DNA from: Hanstruepera flava
GTDB lineage: Bacteria; Bacteroidota; Bacteroidia; Flavobacteriales; Flavobacteriaceae
Length of the DNA: 64,000 nucleotides
Direction of reading: 5' to 3'
Assembly: GCF_023634025.1 (NCBI RefSeq)
Contig: NZ_JALJCW010000001.1
Location: 905,501 to 969,500, forward strand
Shown: in pieces, positions 15,333 through 25,400 of the stretch
How the letters are laid out: every line of letters starts with the position of its first letter
How positions within the stretch are numbered: position 1 is the stretch's first letter
Translations under genes and position numbers: made by a program
Notes under the pieces: generated by a model
What the model saw: only the letters and a program-made list of their open reading frames with translations
Database searches by the model: none
Told to the model about the DNA's origin: nothing

Positions 15333-16247
15333 TTAACTAATAATTGGAATTTTATTCAAGATTACGGATACATCAATCAATGGAATACTGGCAACTCCAG
15401 CGATAATGATAAACTTCAAAATATTGTGAAGGGCCAAATAATGGGTTTTGGTAGTAGATTTCCATAACAAAAGCTGAAAGACCACCAACAAAATAATACT
15501 GGCATAGAAGAAATAAGACATTCTGCCAACTTGAAATTTATAGATAAGCAAAATTGCTGGGATTAAAGTTAAAATTCCCAAGACCGTGAGCATGGTTTTG
15601 GAAACCTTTTCACCATAAACTACAGGAATGGTATGATAATTTTGTGCCAAATCACCTGTAATATTCTCCAAGTCTTTAGTCAATTCTCGCATAGATATAA
15701 TCAAAAACAGAAACATGGCATGGACAAAAATGACTGTTTCAAAGTTCTTGTAGTAAATGAAGATGATAAAAAATGGTGTAATGGTTAAAACTGCTGATGT
15801 TAAATTACCTACAAACGGCATTTTTTTCAGTTTGTGTGAATAAAACCAAATAGCAAAAATATACACCGAAAAGAAAATAACCGCTCTAAACGACACATAG
15901 CTTGCTAGAATAACAGCTATAAAATTCAACACAAAATAAAATGACAGTTTGGTATTTTGACTCACCAGTCTATCCAACATGGATTTTTGCGGCCTATTGA
16001 TTAAATCTTTTTCGGAATCATAAAAATTATTAATGATATATCCAGCTGCTATAGTTGCTGAAGATGCTAAAACAAGCATAAACAAGTTCACATCCAATAA
16101 GACAGAACGCAATGGCTTATGATGCGCCAAAATAAAAATAGCAGCTAAATATTGTGCTATAATTATTATGAGAATGTTATAACCACGCACAACAGAAAAC
16201 ATACTAAAAAACTTTAGTAAAATGTGTTTTTGCCTACGGGATAACAT
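15333..16247 (-). CDS. UbiA-family prenyltransferase (geranylgeranylglycerol-phosphate geranylgeranyltransferase-like)
   Basis: A 304-residue polytopic protein with about eight to nine transmembrane helices. The two prenyl-diphosphate/Mg binding motifs are visible: NNFYDSEKDLINRPQKSM (about 68-85) and RELTKDLENITGDLAQNYHT (about 187-206). Flavobacterial members are usually named for archaeal-type digeranylgeranylglyceryl phosphate synthesis, but aromatic prenylation would show the same motifs. Its position 11 bp after a mevalonate kinase and beside MvaD argues that it uses products of that pathway. Start by ATG at 16247, directly following the kinase stop. Confidence 0.82.
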   Translation of the reverse strand: MLSRRQKHILLKFFSMFSVVRGYNILIIIIAQYLAAIFILAHHKPLRSVLLDVNLFMLVLASSATIAAGYIINNFYDSEKDLINRPQKSMLDRLVSQNTKLSFYFVLNFIAVILASYVSFRAVIFFSVYIFAIWFYSHKLKKMPFVGNLTSAVLTITPFFIIFIYYKNFETVIFVHAMFLFLIISMRELTKDLENITGDLAQNYHTIPVVYGEKVSKTMLTVLGILTLIPAILLIYKFQVGRMSYFFYASIILLVVFQLLLWKSTTKTHYLALHNILKFIIIAGVASIPLIDVSVILNKIPIIS

Positions 16248-16258
16248 GTTGGGAAGTT

Positions 16259-17188
16259 TTAGAAGTTGTATACAACCTCTAATTTATAATCTTTAAGGGA
16301 TTCTTTGGCCTTATCAATATTTTCAGTAAAACCAAGGATATAGCCTCCACCACCTGAACCACACAACTTTAAGTAGTATTCATTGGTCTCAATACCTTTT
16401 TTCCATAGGTCGTGAAATTGACTTGGAATCATAGGTTTGAAATGGTTCAATACTACTTTGGACAATTGCTTGGTGTTTCTGAACAATGATTTTATATCGC
16501 CTTTCAAAAAGTCATCCACACAAGCATCTGTATGTTTGATGAATTGATCTTTAAGCATACTTCGGAAACCTTCGTGCTTCATGTTTTCCATGAAAATACT
16601 CACCATTGGAGCTGTTTCGCCAACAACACCACTATCCAATAAAAACACAGCTCCTTTACCATCAACTTTTTGAGATGGGATTCCTGTAGCTTCAATATTA
16701 TCTTTGGAATTGATAAGGATTGGAATGCTTAAATAACTGTTTAATGGATCAAGACCAGAAGACTTTCCGTGGAAAAACGATTCCATTTCTGAAAAAATAG
16801 CTTTAAGCTTTAGTAATTTTTCTCTGGTTAGGTTTTCTAAAACTGTAATTTTATTAAAAGCGTATTTATCATAAATAGCCGCAACCAAAGCACCACTACT
16901 TCCTACACCATAACCTTGTGGTATAGATGAATCAAAATACATGCCTTCTGCCAAATCATTTCGTAACGATTCAATATCAAACCTTACTAATTCGGAATCC
17001 AATGTTTCCAGATAATCAGCGAAACGCTTTAAATTGCCATTAGATTTTTTGGTAGCTTCTGAATCTGTTTCAGAAACTTTTAAAGCACCATTGTAAAAAT
17101 TGTACGGAATCGATAATCCTTTGGAGTCCTTGATGATACCATATTCACCAAAAAGTAAAATTTTAGAATAAAAAAGTGGTCCTTTCAT
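16259..17188 (-). CDS. GHMP kinase, mevalonate kinase-like
   Basis: A 309-residue GHMP-superfamily kinase, likely phosphorylating mevalonate or phosphomevalonate. N-terminal substrate segment SKILLFGEYGIIKDSKGLSI (about 7-26), ATP loop IPQGYGVGSSGALVAAIYD (about 88-106) and the C-terminal KLCGSGGGGYILGF motif (about 276-289) are all present. It lies 36 bp after mvaD and 11 bp before the UbiA gene, so the assignment to isoprenoid synthesis is strong; which of the two kinase steps it catalyses is less certain. Confidence 0.82.
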   Translation of the reverse strand: MKGPLFYSKILLFGEYGIIKDSKGLSIPYNFYNGALKVSETDSEATKKSNGNLKRFADYLETLDSELVRFDIESLRNDLAEGMYFDSSIPQGYGVGSSGALVAAIYDKYAFNKITVLENLTREKLLKLKAIFSEMESFFHGKSSGLDPLNSYLSIPILINSKDNIEATGIPSQKVDGKGAVFLLDSGVVGETAPMVSIFMENMKHEGFRSMLKDQFIKHTDACVDDFLKGDIKSLFRNTKQLSKVVLNHFKPMIPSQFHDLWKKGIETNEYYLKLCGSGGGGYILGFTENIDKAKESLKDYKLEVVYNF

Positions 17189-17224
17189 AATTTAGAGCGC
17201 TATTCCTTTTAACAAATATACGGA

Positions 17225-18316
17225 TTAAAAATCTAATTGGTTTGCACCAAATCCAATTTCGTCGCAAATATATTCTCCATTTTTACAATATGCAACTAAC
17301 TCGTGCTGAATAAATTCCAATATTTCACCAGACTCATTTTTTGGATAAAGCACATGCACATTAGCACCAGCATCTAAAGTAAAGCCTATGTGTAATCCTG
17401 ATTTTTTTCTGTACGCCCATATTTTATTGATAATTTCCAAGGTGTTGGGTTTCATTAAAATAAAATACGGCATACTTGTCATCATCATAGCATGAAGTGT
17501 TAATGCTTCACTTTCCATTAAAGCAATAAAGGCTTTTAGGTTTCCAGATGCTAGTATTGATTTTATTTTTGCCATATTTTCATGGGCTTGATTAAAGCGG
17601 TTTTGGGCAAAAGGATGACCATGCATTAAATTATGGCCAACGGTACTACTTACCTGCTTTTCTCCTTTATCTACTAGCAAAATGGTGTCTTGGTATTGCT
17701 TAAAATTATCATGAACTGCATAAGGGTATTTCACACCATATAAATCTGTACTACCAACAATACTTTCGGTGTTTCCCCAAACAATTAAATCGCCTTCAAT
17801 ACTTCTGCAAGCTGAACCGGAACCTAAACGTGCTAAAAACGATGCTTTTGTGTTGAAGTATTCTTTTGTAACATCGAGCGCAGTCGAGAGGTCTTTTTCA
17901 ACACTCATTAAACACAAAGCCAACGCACTCATTCCTGATGCAGAAGATGCAATTCCAGAACTATGCGGAAAGGTGTTATGGGTTTCAATTTTAAAATGAA
18001 ATTGCCTTAAAAATGGCAGATAAGCTTCAATACGCTCAAAGAATGTCTCGATTTTGGGTTTGAAATCGTCTTTTTTATCACCATCTAAAAATACCTCAAA
18101 TGAATAATCTGTATTATTTTCTTTAGGCGTATAGGATAAGGTTGTTATGGTCTTACAATTATTCAATGTAAAACTAATGGAGGGATTCTCTGGAATCTGA
18201 TCCTTCTTTTTTCCCCAATATTTCACAAGTGCAATGTTACTTGGCGATTCCCAAGAAACTTTTCCTGTTTGCTTTGTTATAGTATAAGGTTTTGGAATAA
18301 AATCGTGTTCGGTCAT
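17225..18316 (-). CDS. mvaD: Diphosphomevalonate decarboxylase
   Basis: A 363-residue GHMP-family enzyme making isopentenyl diphosphate from mevalonate diphosphate with ATP. The signature NIALVKYWGKKKDQIPENPS (about 27-46) and the substrate/ATP loop HSSGIASSASGMSALAL (about 118-134) are intact, as is the catalytic Asp region FTLDAGANVHVLYP (about 309-322). Odd: residues DLSTALDV (about 141-148) are encoded by a palindromic repeat unit (17871-17893) inserted in a surface linker without breaking the frame. It is 7 bp after the DUF1697 gene and 36 bp before the kinase. Confidence 0.92.
   Translation of the reverse strand: MTEHDFIPKPYTITKQTGKVSWESPSNIALVKYWGKKKDQIPENPSISFTLNNCKTITTLSYTPKENNTDYSFEVFLDGDKKDDFKPKIETFFERIEAYLPFLRQFHFKIETHNTFPHSSGIASSASGMSALALCLMSVEKDLSTALDVTKEYFNTKASFLARLGSGSACRSIEGDLIVWGNTESIVGSTDLYGVKYPYAVHDNFKQYQDTILLVDKGEKQVSSTVGHNLMHGHPFAQNRFNQAHENMAKIKSILASGNLKAFIALMESEALTLHAMMMTSMPYFILMKPNTLEIINKIWAYRKKSGLHIGFTLDAGANVHVLYPKNESGEILEFIQHELVAYCKNGEYICDEIGFGANQLDF
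17871..17893. repeat. REP-like palindromic unit inside mvaD
   Basis: The segment ACATCGAGCGCAGTCGAGAG-GTC is, read on the minus strand, GACCTCTCGACTGCGCTCGATGT, the same core (CTCGACTnCGCTCGA) as in the elements at 4779-4856 and 40990-41015. It encodes the residues DLSTALDV in the decarboxylase. Confidence 0.6.
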
Positions 18317-18323
18317 GGTTCAG

Positions 18324-18857
18324 TTAATCTTCGGACAAAGATAACAACTTTATCATGGTATTGTAGTTTCTAGCCGTTGCGAATGTTTGAAATTTTCGTT
18401 CAAAAAAATTGACATTAAATTTTGCCTTACCCAACCCTTTATCGTGAAAATAGTAGATGCAATCGTTAATTATGTGATACTCCTCACCCTCATACACTTT
18501 TTGGGAAGCCTCACAAATTGCTTCAGCGTTTGGTTCATCATGCAGCATCATAAAATAGCTGGCTTTCTTTTTTTCTTCTGCGAAAGGCGAGTTGTCAAAA
18601 ATGCGCTGTAATTCTTTTCTGGTTTTTGCTAAAACGGATACTTCAAATCCAAAATGAGATTGTATGGTTTTTGAAATATGTGTTTCAAGGATCAGTTTAT
18701 TACTCTCTGCGGATTGTAATATCACATTGCCACTTTGAATATAGGTTTGTACATTTTTAAAACCTTCTTTTTCAAGTAAGGCTCTCAAATCGGCCATAGG
18801 CACTTTTTTGTGACCGCCTACATTAATGCCTTTTAATAAAACGATAAAAGTTGTCAT
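18324..18857 (-). CDS. DUF1697 family protein
   Basis: A 177-residue protein of the DUF1697 family, recognised by TFIVLLKGINVGGHKKVPMA (about 3-22), YIQSGNVILQS (about 40-50) and the C-terminal TARNYNTMIKL (about 161-171). Function unknown; members are often next to metabolic genes. A longer frame begins at 18896, but the ATG at 18857 forms an ATGA overlap with the stop of the flavoprotein gene and matches the family start, so it is chosen. It is 7 bp before mvaD. Confidence 0.85.
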   Translation of the reverse strand: MTTFIVLLKGINVGGHKKVPMADLRALLEKEGFKNVQTYIQSGNVILQSAESNKLILETHISKTIQSHFGFEVSVLAKTRKELQRIFDNSPFAEEKKKASYFMMLHDEPNAEAICEASQKVYEGEEYHIINDCIYYFHDKGLGKAKFNVNFFERKFQTFATARNYNTMIKLLSLSED

Positions 18858-20068
18858 GATGAAATCGCTTTTGCTGCTATAAACGCACCTGTCCAAGCAT
18901 TTTGAAAATTGAATCCGCCTGTAACTGCATCAATATTTAAAACTTCACCTGCAAAATACAAATTGGGAAACAGCTTACTTTCAAAAGTTTTAAAATTAAC
19001 TTCCTTTAAATCAACACCTCCAGCGGTCACAAATTCATCTTTAAAGGTGCTTTTACCATCTACTCTAAAAATTGCTTGAGTTAGTTGATCAGCTAAACTT
19101 TCCAATTGTTGTTTATTGATATCGGCCCAACGCTCATCTTGATCAATGTTTGAGGCTAGTACCAACTGCTGCCACAAACGTTTAGGCAAACTAAATTGAG
19201 TTGATTTATAAACGGTTTTCTTGGCGAGATCCTGTTTAAAAATCTTTAGTCTCTCTAAAGATTCTTCTAAAGTTAGCTTGATGAAATTAACTTCAATTTC
19301 AAATTTATAATTCATTTCAGCGAGTTCCAGTGCTCCAAATGCGGAAAGTTTCAATATAGCAGGCGCACTCATACCAACATGTGTTATAAGCAAAGGGCCT
19401 TCGCTGTATAAGTCTGTTCCAAGAACTTTTACACTCACCTGTTGAGCAACCACACCTGGAATATCCTTTATACGGTTATCTTTAATATCAAATGTAAAAA
19501 GTGATGGGACAGGTTTAGAAATTGTGTGCCCTAAATTTTCTAGGAGTTTCCAGAACTTAATACTACTACCTGTGGCGATTAGGAGTTTATTACACGTAAA
19601 ATTTTCATGCTTGGTTTCCAGTTGAAAACCTAAATTATCCATTGGAATTATTTTGGAAACATTTTCACTGTACAAAATATCAACCTGATGATTTTTAACT
19701 TCCTTTAAAAAACAATCTATAATAGTTTGTGAGGAATCAGTAACAGGAAACATACGTCCATCATATTCAATTTTAAGCTCCACACCACGTTTATCAAACC
19801 ATTCAATGGTATCGCCTGTCATAAACTGATGAAAGGGACCCAATAACTCTTTTTCCCCTCTTGGATAATTCAATACCAATTCCTGTGGAATAAATTCGGC
19901 ATGAGTGACATTACAACGTCCTCCTCCGGAAATCTTGACCTTTTGTAGTCCTTCCTTGTTCTTTTCAAGAATGCAAATTTTCAAACTTGGATTTTGTTCT
20001 GCGATATTAATAGCCGCAAAAAAACCTGCAGCACCTCCACCAATTATAATAACGTCATATTGCCTCAT
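18854..20068 (-). CDS. BaiN/HI0933-type FAD-dependent oxidoreductase
   Basis: A 404-residue flavoprotein. N-terminal FAD dinucleotide fold YDVIIIGGGAAGFFAAINIA (about 4-23), the family signature KVKISGGGRCNVTHAE (about 43-58), a second inserted domain (about 190-340) and the C-terminal FAD-closing motif FAGEVLNIDAVTGGFNFQNA (about 373-392) match the HI0933/BaiN family. The natural substrate is generally unknown. It overlaps both neighbours by 4 bp, upstream GDPD and downstream DUF1697, and so is translationally coupled with them. Confidence 0.9.
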   Translation of the reverse strand: MRQYDVIIIGGGAAGFFAAINIAEQNPSLKICILEKNKEGLQKVKISGGGRCNVTHAEFIPQELVLNYPRGEKELLGPFHQFMTGDTIEWFDKRGVELKIEYDGRMFPVTDSSQTIIDCFLKEVKNHQVDILYSENVSKIIPMDNLGFQLETKHENFTCNKLLIATGSSIKFWKLLENLGHTISKPVPSLFTFDIKDNRIKDIPGVVAQQVSVKVLGTDLYSEGPLLITHVGMSAPAILKLSAFGALELAEMNYKFEIEVNFIKLTLEESLERLKIFKQDLAKKTVYKSTQFSLPKRLWQQLVLASNIDQDERWADINKQQLESLADQLTQAIFRVDGKSTFKDEFVTAGGVDLKEVNFKTFESKLFPNLYFAGEVLNIDAVTGGFNFQNAWTGAFIAAKAISS

Positions 20069-20763
20069 AATCTATCAGGGAAATCACTTATTATACCATT
20101 AACTTGATACGCTTTCATCCGTGAAATAGTTTCGACATCATTAACCGTCCAGACATTCACCTGATATCCATTTTCTTGAGCCATTGCAACATTCTCACGA
20201 GTTACCAATGCGACATTGGGGTGAATGATTTTGGCATCTATGGTCTTGGCAATTTCAATAGCTTCCATAACACTGGCCTTTGTCAATACAGCCAATTGAA
20301 TATTTTTATTTAAACCATAAACCGTTTCTAACTCATGATGCTGAAAACTCGACACAATAAAATCATCATAATTCCAGCTATTTTTAGCAATATAATGCTG
20401 AATAACTTTAACCGTTTGCTTTGCCGTATCCTTTCCTTTTAACTCAATGTTGATGAAATATCTTTTATTAACCACATCTAACGCCTCTTCTAACGTCGGA
20501 ATTTCATAGTAACTATGAACCTTGAGTTTTTTTAATTCAGACAAGCTGTATTTACTAACTTCACCTGAACCATCTGTCATGCGGTCTAGAGTAAAATCGT
20601 GAAACACTACCAATTCACCGGAACGACAAAGATGTACATCTATTTCAATTCCGTCAACACCAAAGTCCAATGCTTTTTTTATGGAGTCTATGGTATTTTC
20701 TGCAACATGACCCATTGCACCGCGATGTCCTATTTTTAGAATTTTTGAATTCAATAGATTCAA
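20065..20763 (-). CDS. Glycerophosphodiester phosphodiesterase
   Basis: A 232-residue TIM-barrel GDPD without a signal peptide, so cytoplasmic. It hydrolyses glycerophosphodiesters to glycerol-3-phosphate and an alcohol. Visible: IGHRGAMGHVAENTIDSIKK (about 12-31) with the catalytic His-Arg and Glu, GVDGIEIDVHLCRSGELVVF (about 35-54) with metal-binding E and D, and HDFTLDR (about 55-61) with the second catalytic His. It is the first gene of the minus-strand run that leads to the mevalonate genes. A TAnnTTTA-like -7 box lies about 30 bp upstream on the minus strand. Confidence 0.9.
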   Translation of the reverse strand: MNLLNSKILKIGHRGAMGHVAENTIDSIKKALDFGVDGIEIDVHLCRSGELVVFHDFTLDRMTDGSGEVSKYSLSELKKLKVHSYYEIPTLEEALDVVNKRYFINIELKGKDTAKQTVKVIQHYIAKNSWNYDDFIVSSFQHHELETVYGLNKNIQLAVLTKASVMEAIEIAKTIDAKIIHPNVALVTRENVAMAQENGYQVNVWTVNDVETISRMKAYQVNGIISDFPDRL

Positions 20764-20813
20764 ATTATTGAGACTGTTTAATAGTTTGTAAATTTATACT
20801 AAAAATAACAGAG

Positions 20814-21620
20814 TTGAATTTAAATTTTAAAGCAGGCCTCTTTCTCTTAATACTTCTTTCACTTTCATGTGATAGCGGAAAACTCAAAATCATTGCTGAT
20901 TTACCAACAAGCCTTCCCGAAATTAGTGCTGTTGAGAAATTACCAAATTCTGATGTGCTTTGGGTAATACAAGATGCTGGTAACAACAATCATCTTTACG
21001 GTTTAAATACTAAAGGAAAAATTATAAAAGACATTGAAATTACTAATGCCAAAAATATTGATTGGGAAGATTTAACCGCTGATAGCCTTGGCCATATTTA
21101 CATTGGAGATTTTGGTAATAACGATGAAAAACGAAAACGGTTTGAAATATATAAAGTGAAACCTACAGAAGCGACAGAGGCAATAGCTGAAATTATTTCG
21201 TTTGAACTACCCAAAAAGCAAAAACCAAAAGATTTTGAAGCCTTTGTACTACACAATGGGTATTTCTATATTTTTAGTAAAGAAACCAAAAAATTTATCA
21301 CAATTAAAGTCCCGAACAAACCTGGAGAACATAAAGCAGAAGTTACAGAGGAGTTTAATTTAGATGATAAAAACAATCGTATAACTTCGGCTACAATCAG
21401 TTCAAACGGGTCACGTTTATATTTATTAAACCATAACAAGGTTTGGGAAGTTACCAACTTTAATTGGGATGCTATTTTTGAAGGCACCATAAAATCCTAC
21501 AAGTTTGAACACAATTCACAAAAAGAAGGTGTTTGCATAAAAAACTCAAATACCCTTTATATTACCGATGAATTCAAAAAAAATGAAGGCGGTAACTTAT
21601 ATGAATTCCAAATACACTAG
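20814..21620 (+). CDS. Lipoprotein with beta-propeller-like repeats
   Basis: A 268-residue exported protein whose first 19 residues (MNLNFKAGLFLLILLSLSC) form a lipoprotein signal with Cys as the acylation site. The body has repeated strands like DVLWVIQDAGNNNHLYGLNT, IDWEDLTADSLGHIYIGDFG and GYFYIFSKETKKF, which suggest a small propeller of the SdiA-regulated/esterase-like type. Function not known. The start is TTG at 20814, the only codon that gives a complete signal; it lies 50 bp from the divergent GDPD gene. It ends 2 bp before the convergent tesB. Confidence 0.7.
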   Translation: MNLNFKAGLFLLILLSLSCDSGKLKIIADLPTSLPEISAVEKLPNSDVLWVIQDAGNNNHLYGLNTKGKIIKDIEITNAKNIDWEDLTADSLGHIYIGDFGNNDEKRKRFEIYKVKPTEATEAIAEIISFELPKKQKPKDFEAFVLHNGYFYIFSKETKKFITIKVPNKPGEHKAEVTEEFNLDDKNNRITSATISSNGSRLYLLNHNKVWEVTNFNWDAIFEGTIKSYKFEHNSQKEGVCIKNSNTLYITDEFKKNEGGNLYEFQIH

Positions 21621-21622
21621 TG

Positions 21623-22489
21623 CTATTTAATTATAGGGCGCATTAAACCTTCTTGAGCCACAGAAGCCACCAACTTACCATCCCTTGTAAAGATATTTCC
21701 TTTTGCAAAACCTCTAGCATTGGATGTGTTGGGTGACTCTATGGAATAAAGCATCCAGTCATCAAAATCAAAATCCCTAAAATACCACATGGAGTGATCC
21801 AAACTAGCTGTTTGAGTATTTCCCCAATGCGCTTTGCTGGCATGACGATTCATGGCTGCTGCCAAAATATTATAATCAGATACATATGTCAATATTTGCT
21901 GCTTGGTGCCTAAATCAAGATTTGAAGCATTACCCTTTAACTTAAACCAAACATTGGTTGATGGTGGTAAATCTTCTTTATTAAAGGGGTTTACAACCTC
22001 CACAGGCTTAAATTCAATAGGTCTTTCAATCTCGATGAAACCTTTTGTTTTTTTAGGGATAAGATCCCCAAACTGTTCTAACATATCGGTCCAACTTAAT
22101 AACTCTTCAGGTTGCTTCACATCCGATTTTATATCAATTTGATGGTTGTAACCTTCTTCATCTTTATGAAAGGAGGCAGACATAATAAAAATAACCTGTC
22201 CCTTTTGACTAGCCGTTACCCGTCTAACCGAAAAACTGCCACCATCACGCATAATACTTACGCTGTATTCTATTGGAAACTCTAAATGTCCTGCTTCCAA
22301 AAAATAAGCATGCATAGAATGAAGAATACGGTTATTATTTATAGATCGGTGTGCCGCATTAAGCGCTTGAGCCAAAACTTGTCCGCCAAAAACATTAGGA
22401 CTCCCTACAGTTTTGCTAATACCATTAAATTGATTTTCGTTTATTTTATCTAATTGAAGTATGTTTAATAAATCGTTTACTGAATTCAT
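21623..22489 (-). CDS. tesB: Acyl-CoA thioesterase II
   Basis: A 288-residue double hot-dog thioesterase that releases fatty acids from acyl-CoA. It has the N-terminal block SPNVFGGQVLAQALNAAHRS (about 28-47), HAYFLEAGHLEFPIEYSV and RDGGSFSVRRVTASQKGQVI (about 63-103), and in the second half the catalytic Asp of SLDHSMWYFRDF (about 229-240), together with the Gln/Thr-containing NTQTA region. It lies 7 bp downstream of the giant phosphoesterase gene on the same strand and is probably co-transcribed. Confidence 0.92.
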   Translation of the reverse strand: MNSVNDLLNILQLDKINENQFNGISKTVGSPNVFGGQVLAQALNAAHRSINNNRILHSMHAYFLEAGHLEFPIEYSVSIMRDGGSFSVRRVTASQKGQVIFIMSASFHKDEEGYNHQIDIKSDVKQPEELLSWTDMLEQFGDLIPKKTKGFIEIERPIEFKPVEVVNPFNKEDLPPSTNVWFKLKGNASNLDLGTKQQILTYVSDYNILAAAMNRHASKAHWGNTQTASLDHSMWYFRDFDFDDWMLYSIESPNTSNARGFAKGNIFTRDGKLVASVAQEGLMRPIIK

Positions 22490-22496
22490 TTTTTTC

Positions 22497-25400
22497 TTAA
22501 AAGTTTAATCCTAAAGCAAGAGCAAATCGCATACCATCATTGCTATTAAATAATGAGGTGTTAATTGTAAATAGTTCTGCGGCCACAACAAAAACGCCAC
22601 CTCCATATGAGTTGTGCCACACGTTTGAATTATCATTGGACAACCAAACCCTTCCATAATCAAAACCTCCGTAAATACCCAAATTAACAGGTAACAAACC
22701 TGTTTTTAACTTACTAAATAAATATCGTAAATCTGTTAACTGATAATAGGCATGCTTTCCTGTAAAACGCTGATTACGATAACCTCTCAAACCATCACTT
22801 GCTCCAATTGATGCAGCCTGATAAAATTCATAAGAATTGCCATAAGTAATGTGACCTTTTATTTTTGAAGCCAATACAAGCTTCCCTTGTGGATCAATTT
22901 TATAATCAATTCCAATGCTTGGAATAAAATACCCCATATCAGTATTTTTATCAATATTGTTGAGATAGCCAAGTCTGAAGTCTGCAGTAAAACCTAAAGT
23001 AGGATAGGCTAAATTATCTGTATTTCTAAAATAATAACTCAACTCGGCTCCAAAGAAATTATTCGTATTTTCAATTTCATTCGAATTGTAAAAATCATTT
23101 ATAAATCTTCCTTGAGTTTCCTCAACCTCAATAGACTGATAACTTAATTCTAATTTGGCTTCACTTCCCAAATCACCTTTTTTAATTAATGAAGGCGCTA
23201 ACTTAATGGTGCGTAATTTTATGCGGTTATAGTCTAAACTTAAATCCTGACCATTGGTATTCGGGTTTTCAGTTTCATTTCCATAGCCAAAGAAATTTAC
23301 AGTATAGTTTGGGCTTGTAAATACAGCTTCAAAACCTAAATTAAAACGTCCAATAACATTTGCAAACTCGCCATTATATTTTAAATCGTAACCGCTGGTC
23401 GCAAAGTAATAAGCCCCTGAAAAGGTATGCTGTGATGAAAATGGATTACGTTCAAAACCATAAGCGGTATAGGTATCAAGAATTCCTAATTTTAGGCCGT
23501 CATCTGGATTAAACCCGATTATTGGTAATATTTGATTGGTATTGTTTTTAAGCTTTAAATAATTATAAACATTGGTTTCGTAATCGTCTATTAATTTTAA
23601 ATTCCCCTTGTTTGTTTTTATTGTATTTGGTTTGGACTTAAAATCGTAAACATGAATTTTCTTACCATTCTGAATATCATATATATCATTGTTTTGACCA
23701 CCTATTAATCGTACATTAATAACACTATTGCCTTCACCAGTTACATGAAACACATCATCATCATCTAAAGCATAAATCCAAATTTCTTTAGTATGTTTTT
23801 TATTGTAAGTTCTTTTGTGGAAAATGTCGGCTTTTTCACCGTCCTTAATTCTATATCCAATAACCTCTGTTTCTCCATTGGGCTTTCTAATAATATCAAA
23901 CCAATCATCTTTATCCGTTCCCTTCACTACTGCAAACTTGTTAATCACATCAAAATATTCGTCTGCTAGTTCTTCTAGATTATTCCTTCTATGAATTAGC
24001 TTTTTCTTGATTGATATAATAGACTCTTGATTGACCTCTTCTGGCATTTGGTAGAAAGCTGACTCTATTACTTCATCTGTAAGATGAGATTTAATGTATT
24101 CAACTTGAGTGTTCCATACTTTTTTGTCAGCATCATTAATTAGAGCCATATCCAAAGGATAAGGTGTGAAATTAAAAGCCTTAACGTTACTAATATTGTT
24201 ATCATAAGACTTTAAAGGTTTTGATGCTGGAATTAATTTTACAGCCAAACCGAGTAACAACCCATCAGACATAATTGAAAAAGCCTGATCACGATCGCGT
24301 GGAAAGGGTTTATAAATTGTTTTTCCATTAACTTTAAACTCTGCCCAACGCCATTGGTCTTCATGCCTATCCCAGTCGCCAATTACCATATCGAATAATC
24401 TAGCTCTAATATACAGCTCCTCATCCACATCAATATCTTCATCAGACCTTACTTCTTCTAACATATCTTTGGTACTGATTAATTCGTTTGAGTAGCCGAA
24501 GCTAGCCTTATCGCCATGATTATCTCCTGCATGTTCCTCAATCATATACAATTCGTCTCCAAAATCATCATTATAGGGTTCTAATGCTTTCTGTTTTGGA
24601 ACATAATATAATTTAGGATTTGTATGATAAATATTTAAAGCATCTGTTAAATGATCGACAACAAAAGGAGCATAAGGGTGTGCGCCACTAAATACATCAA
24701 GCACCAAATTTTGAGTATAGGTATCACTAAATTGACCTTCTATGTACTGGTCTTTAAATACAGCTGCTTGAATATATTTTAAGGCATCTTTTCTTAAACC
24801 ACGCATAACAAATTCTTGCCCTTGCTTATTTGCCAATCGTAATGAGTTAGATTGTTGGCCTCCCCCTTTTCTAACAGGTTTTAAACCACCCATGAGTGTA
24901 TCTAAATTAACAACTTGTACTTTTATTTTTTGGCTATAATCTTCTCTATACCTGTTGCCCCATAGCCATTTATAGAATCCCGACTTCTCTGTTTCCTCTT
25001 TTGAATAAATAGATTTCTGTACAACAGGAAATTCAGAAATATTGTAAGCGTCTACTTGCTGATTATTGAAGGGCTTAAATACTTGGGTATTAAAAACTAC
25101 CTCTTTATTCTTTGAATCAAAAAAAGTAACTGATGACGAACCATCTTTATAAATATCTAATCTTGCAAAACCATATTCGCCAAATGAGAATAATCCTCCT
25201 CCGCCATTTTTGGTTGCAGATTTTTTTGATCCTGAACCACTAATAATTTGAACCAAATTATCCGTTTCCAAATATTGTAAGCTATGCTCATGACCAGAAG
25301 TAAAAATAACACGATCATTATATTGAGCTAAAGTTATAATACGTTTTCTAAATTCATTATATCTTTCATTTTGAAAATCTTCTGGACTTACACCAGTTGT

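Noticed and set aside
18858-18896. Longer start of the DUF1697 gene
   Set aside because: The extra 13 residues lie inside the flavoprotein gene; the ATGA overlap at 18857 matches the family start.
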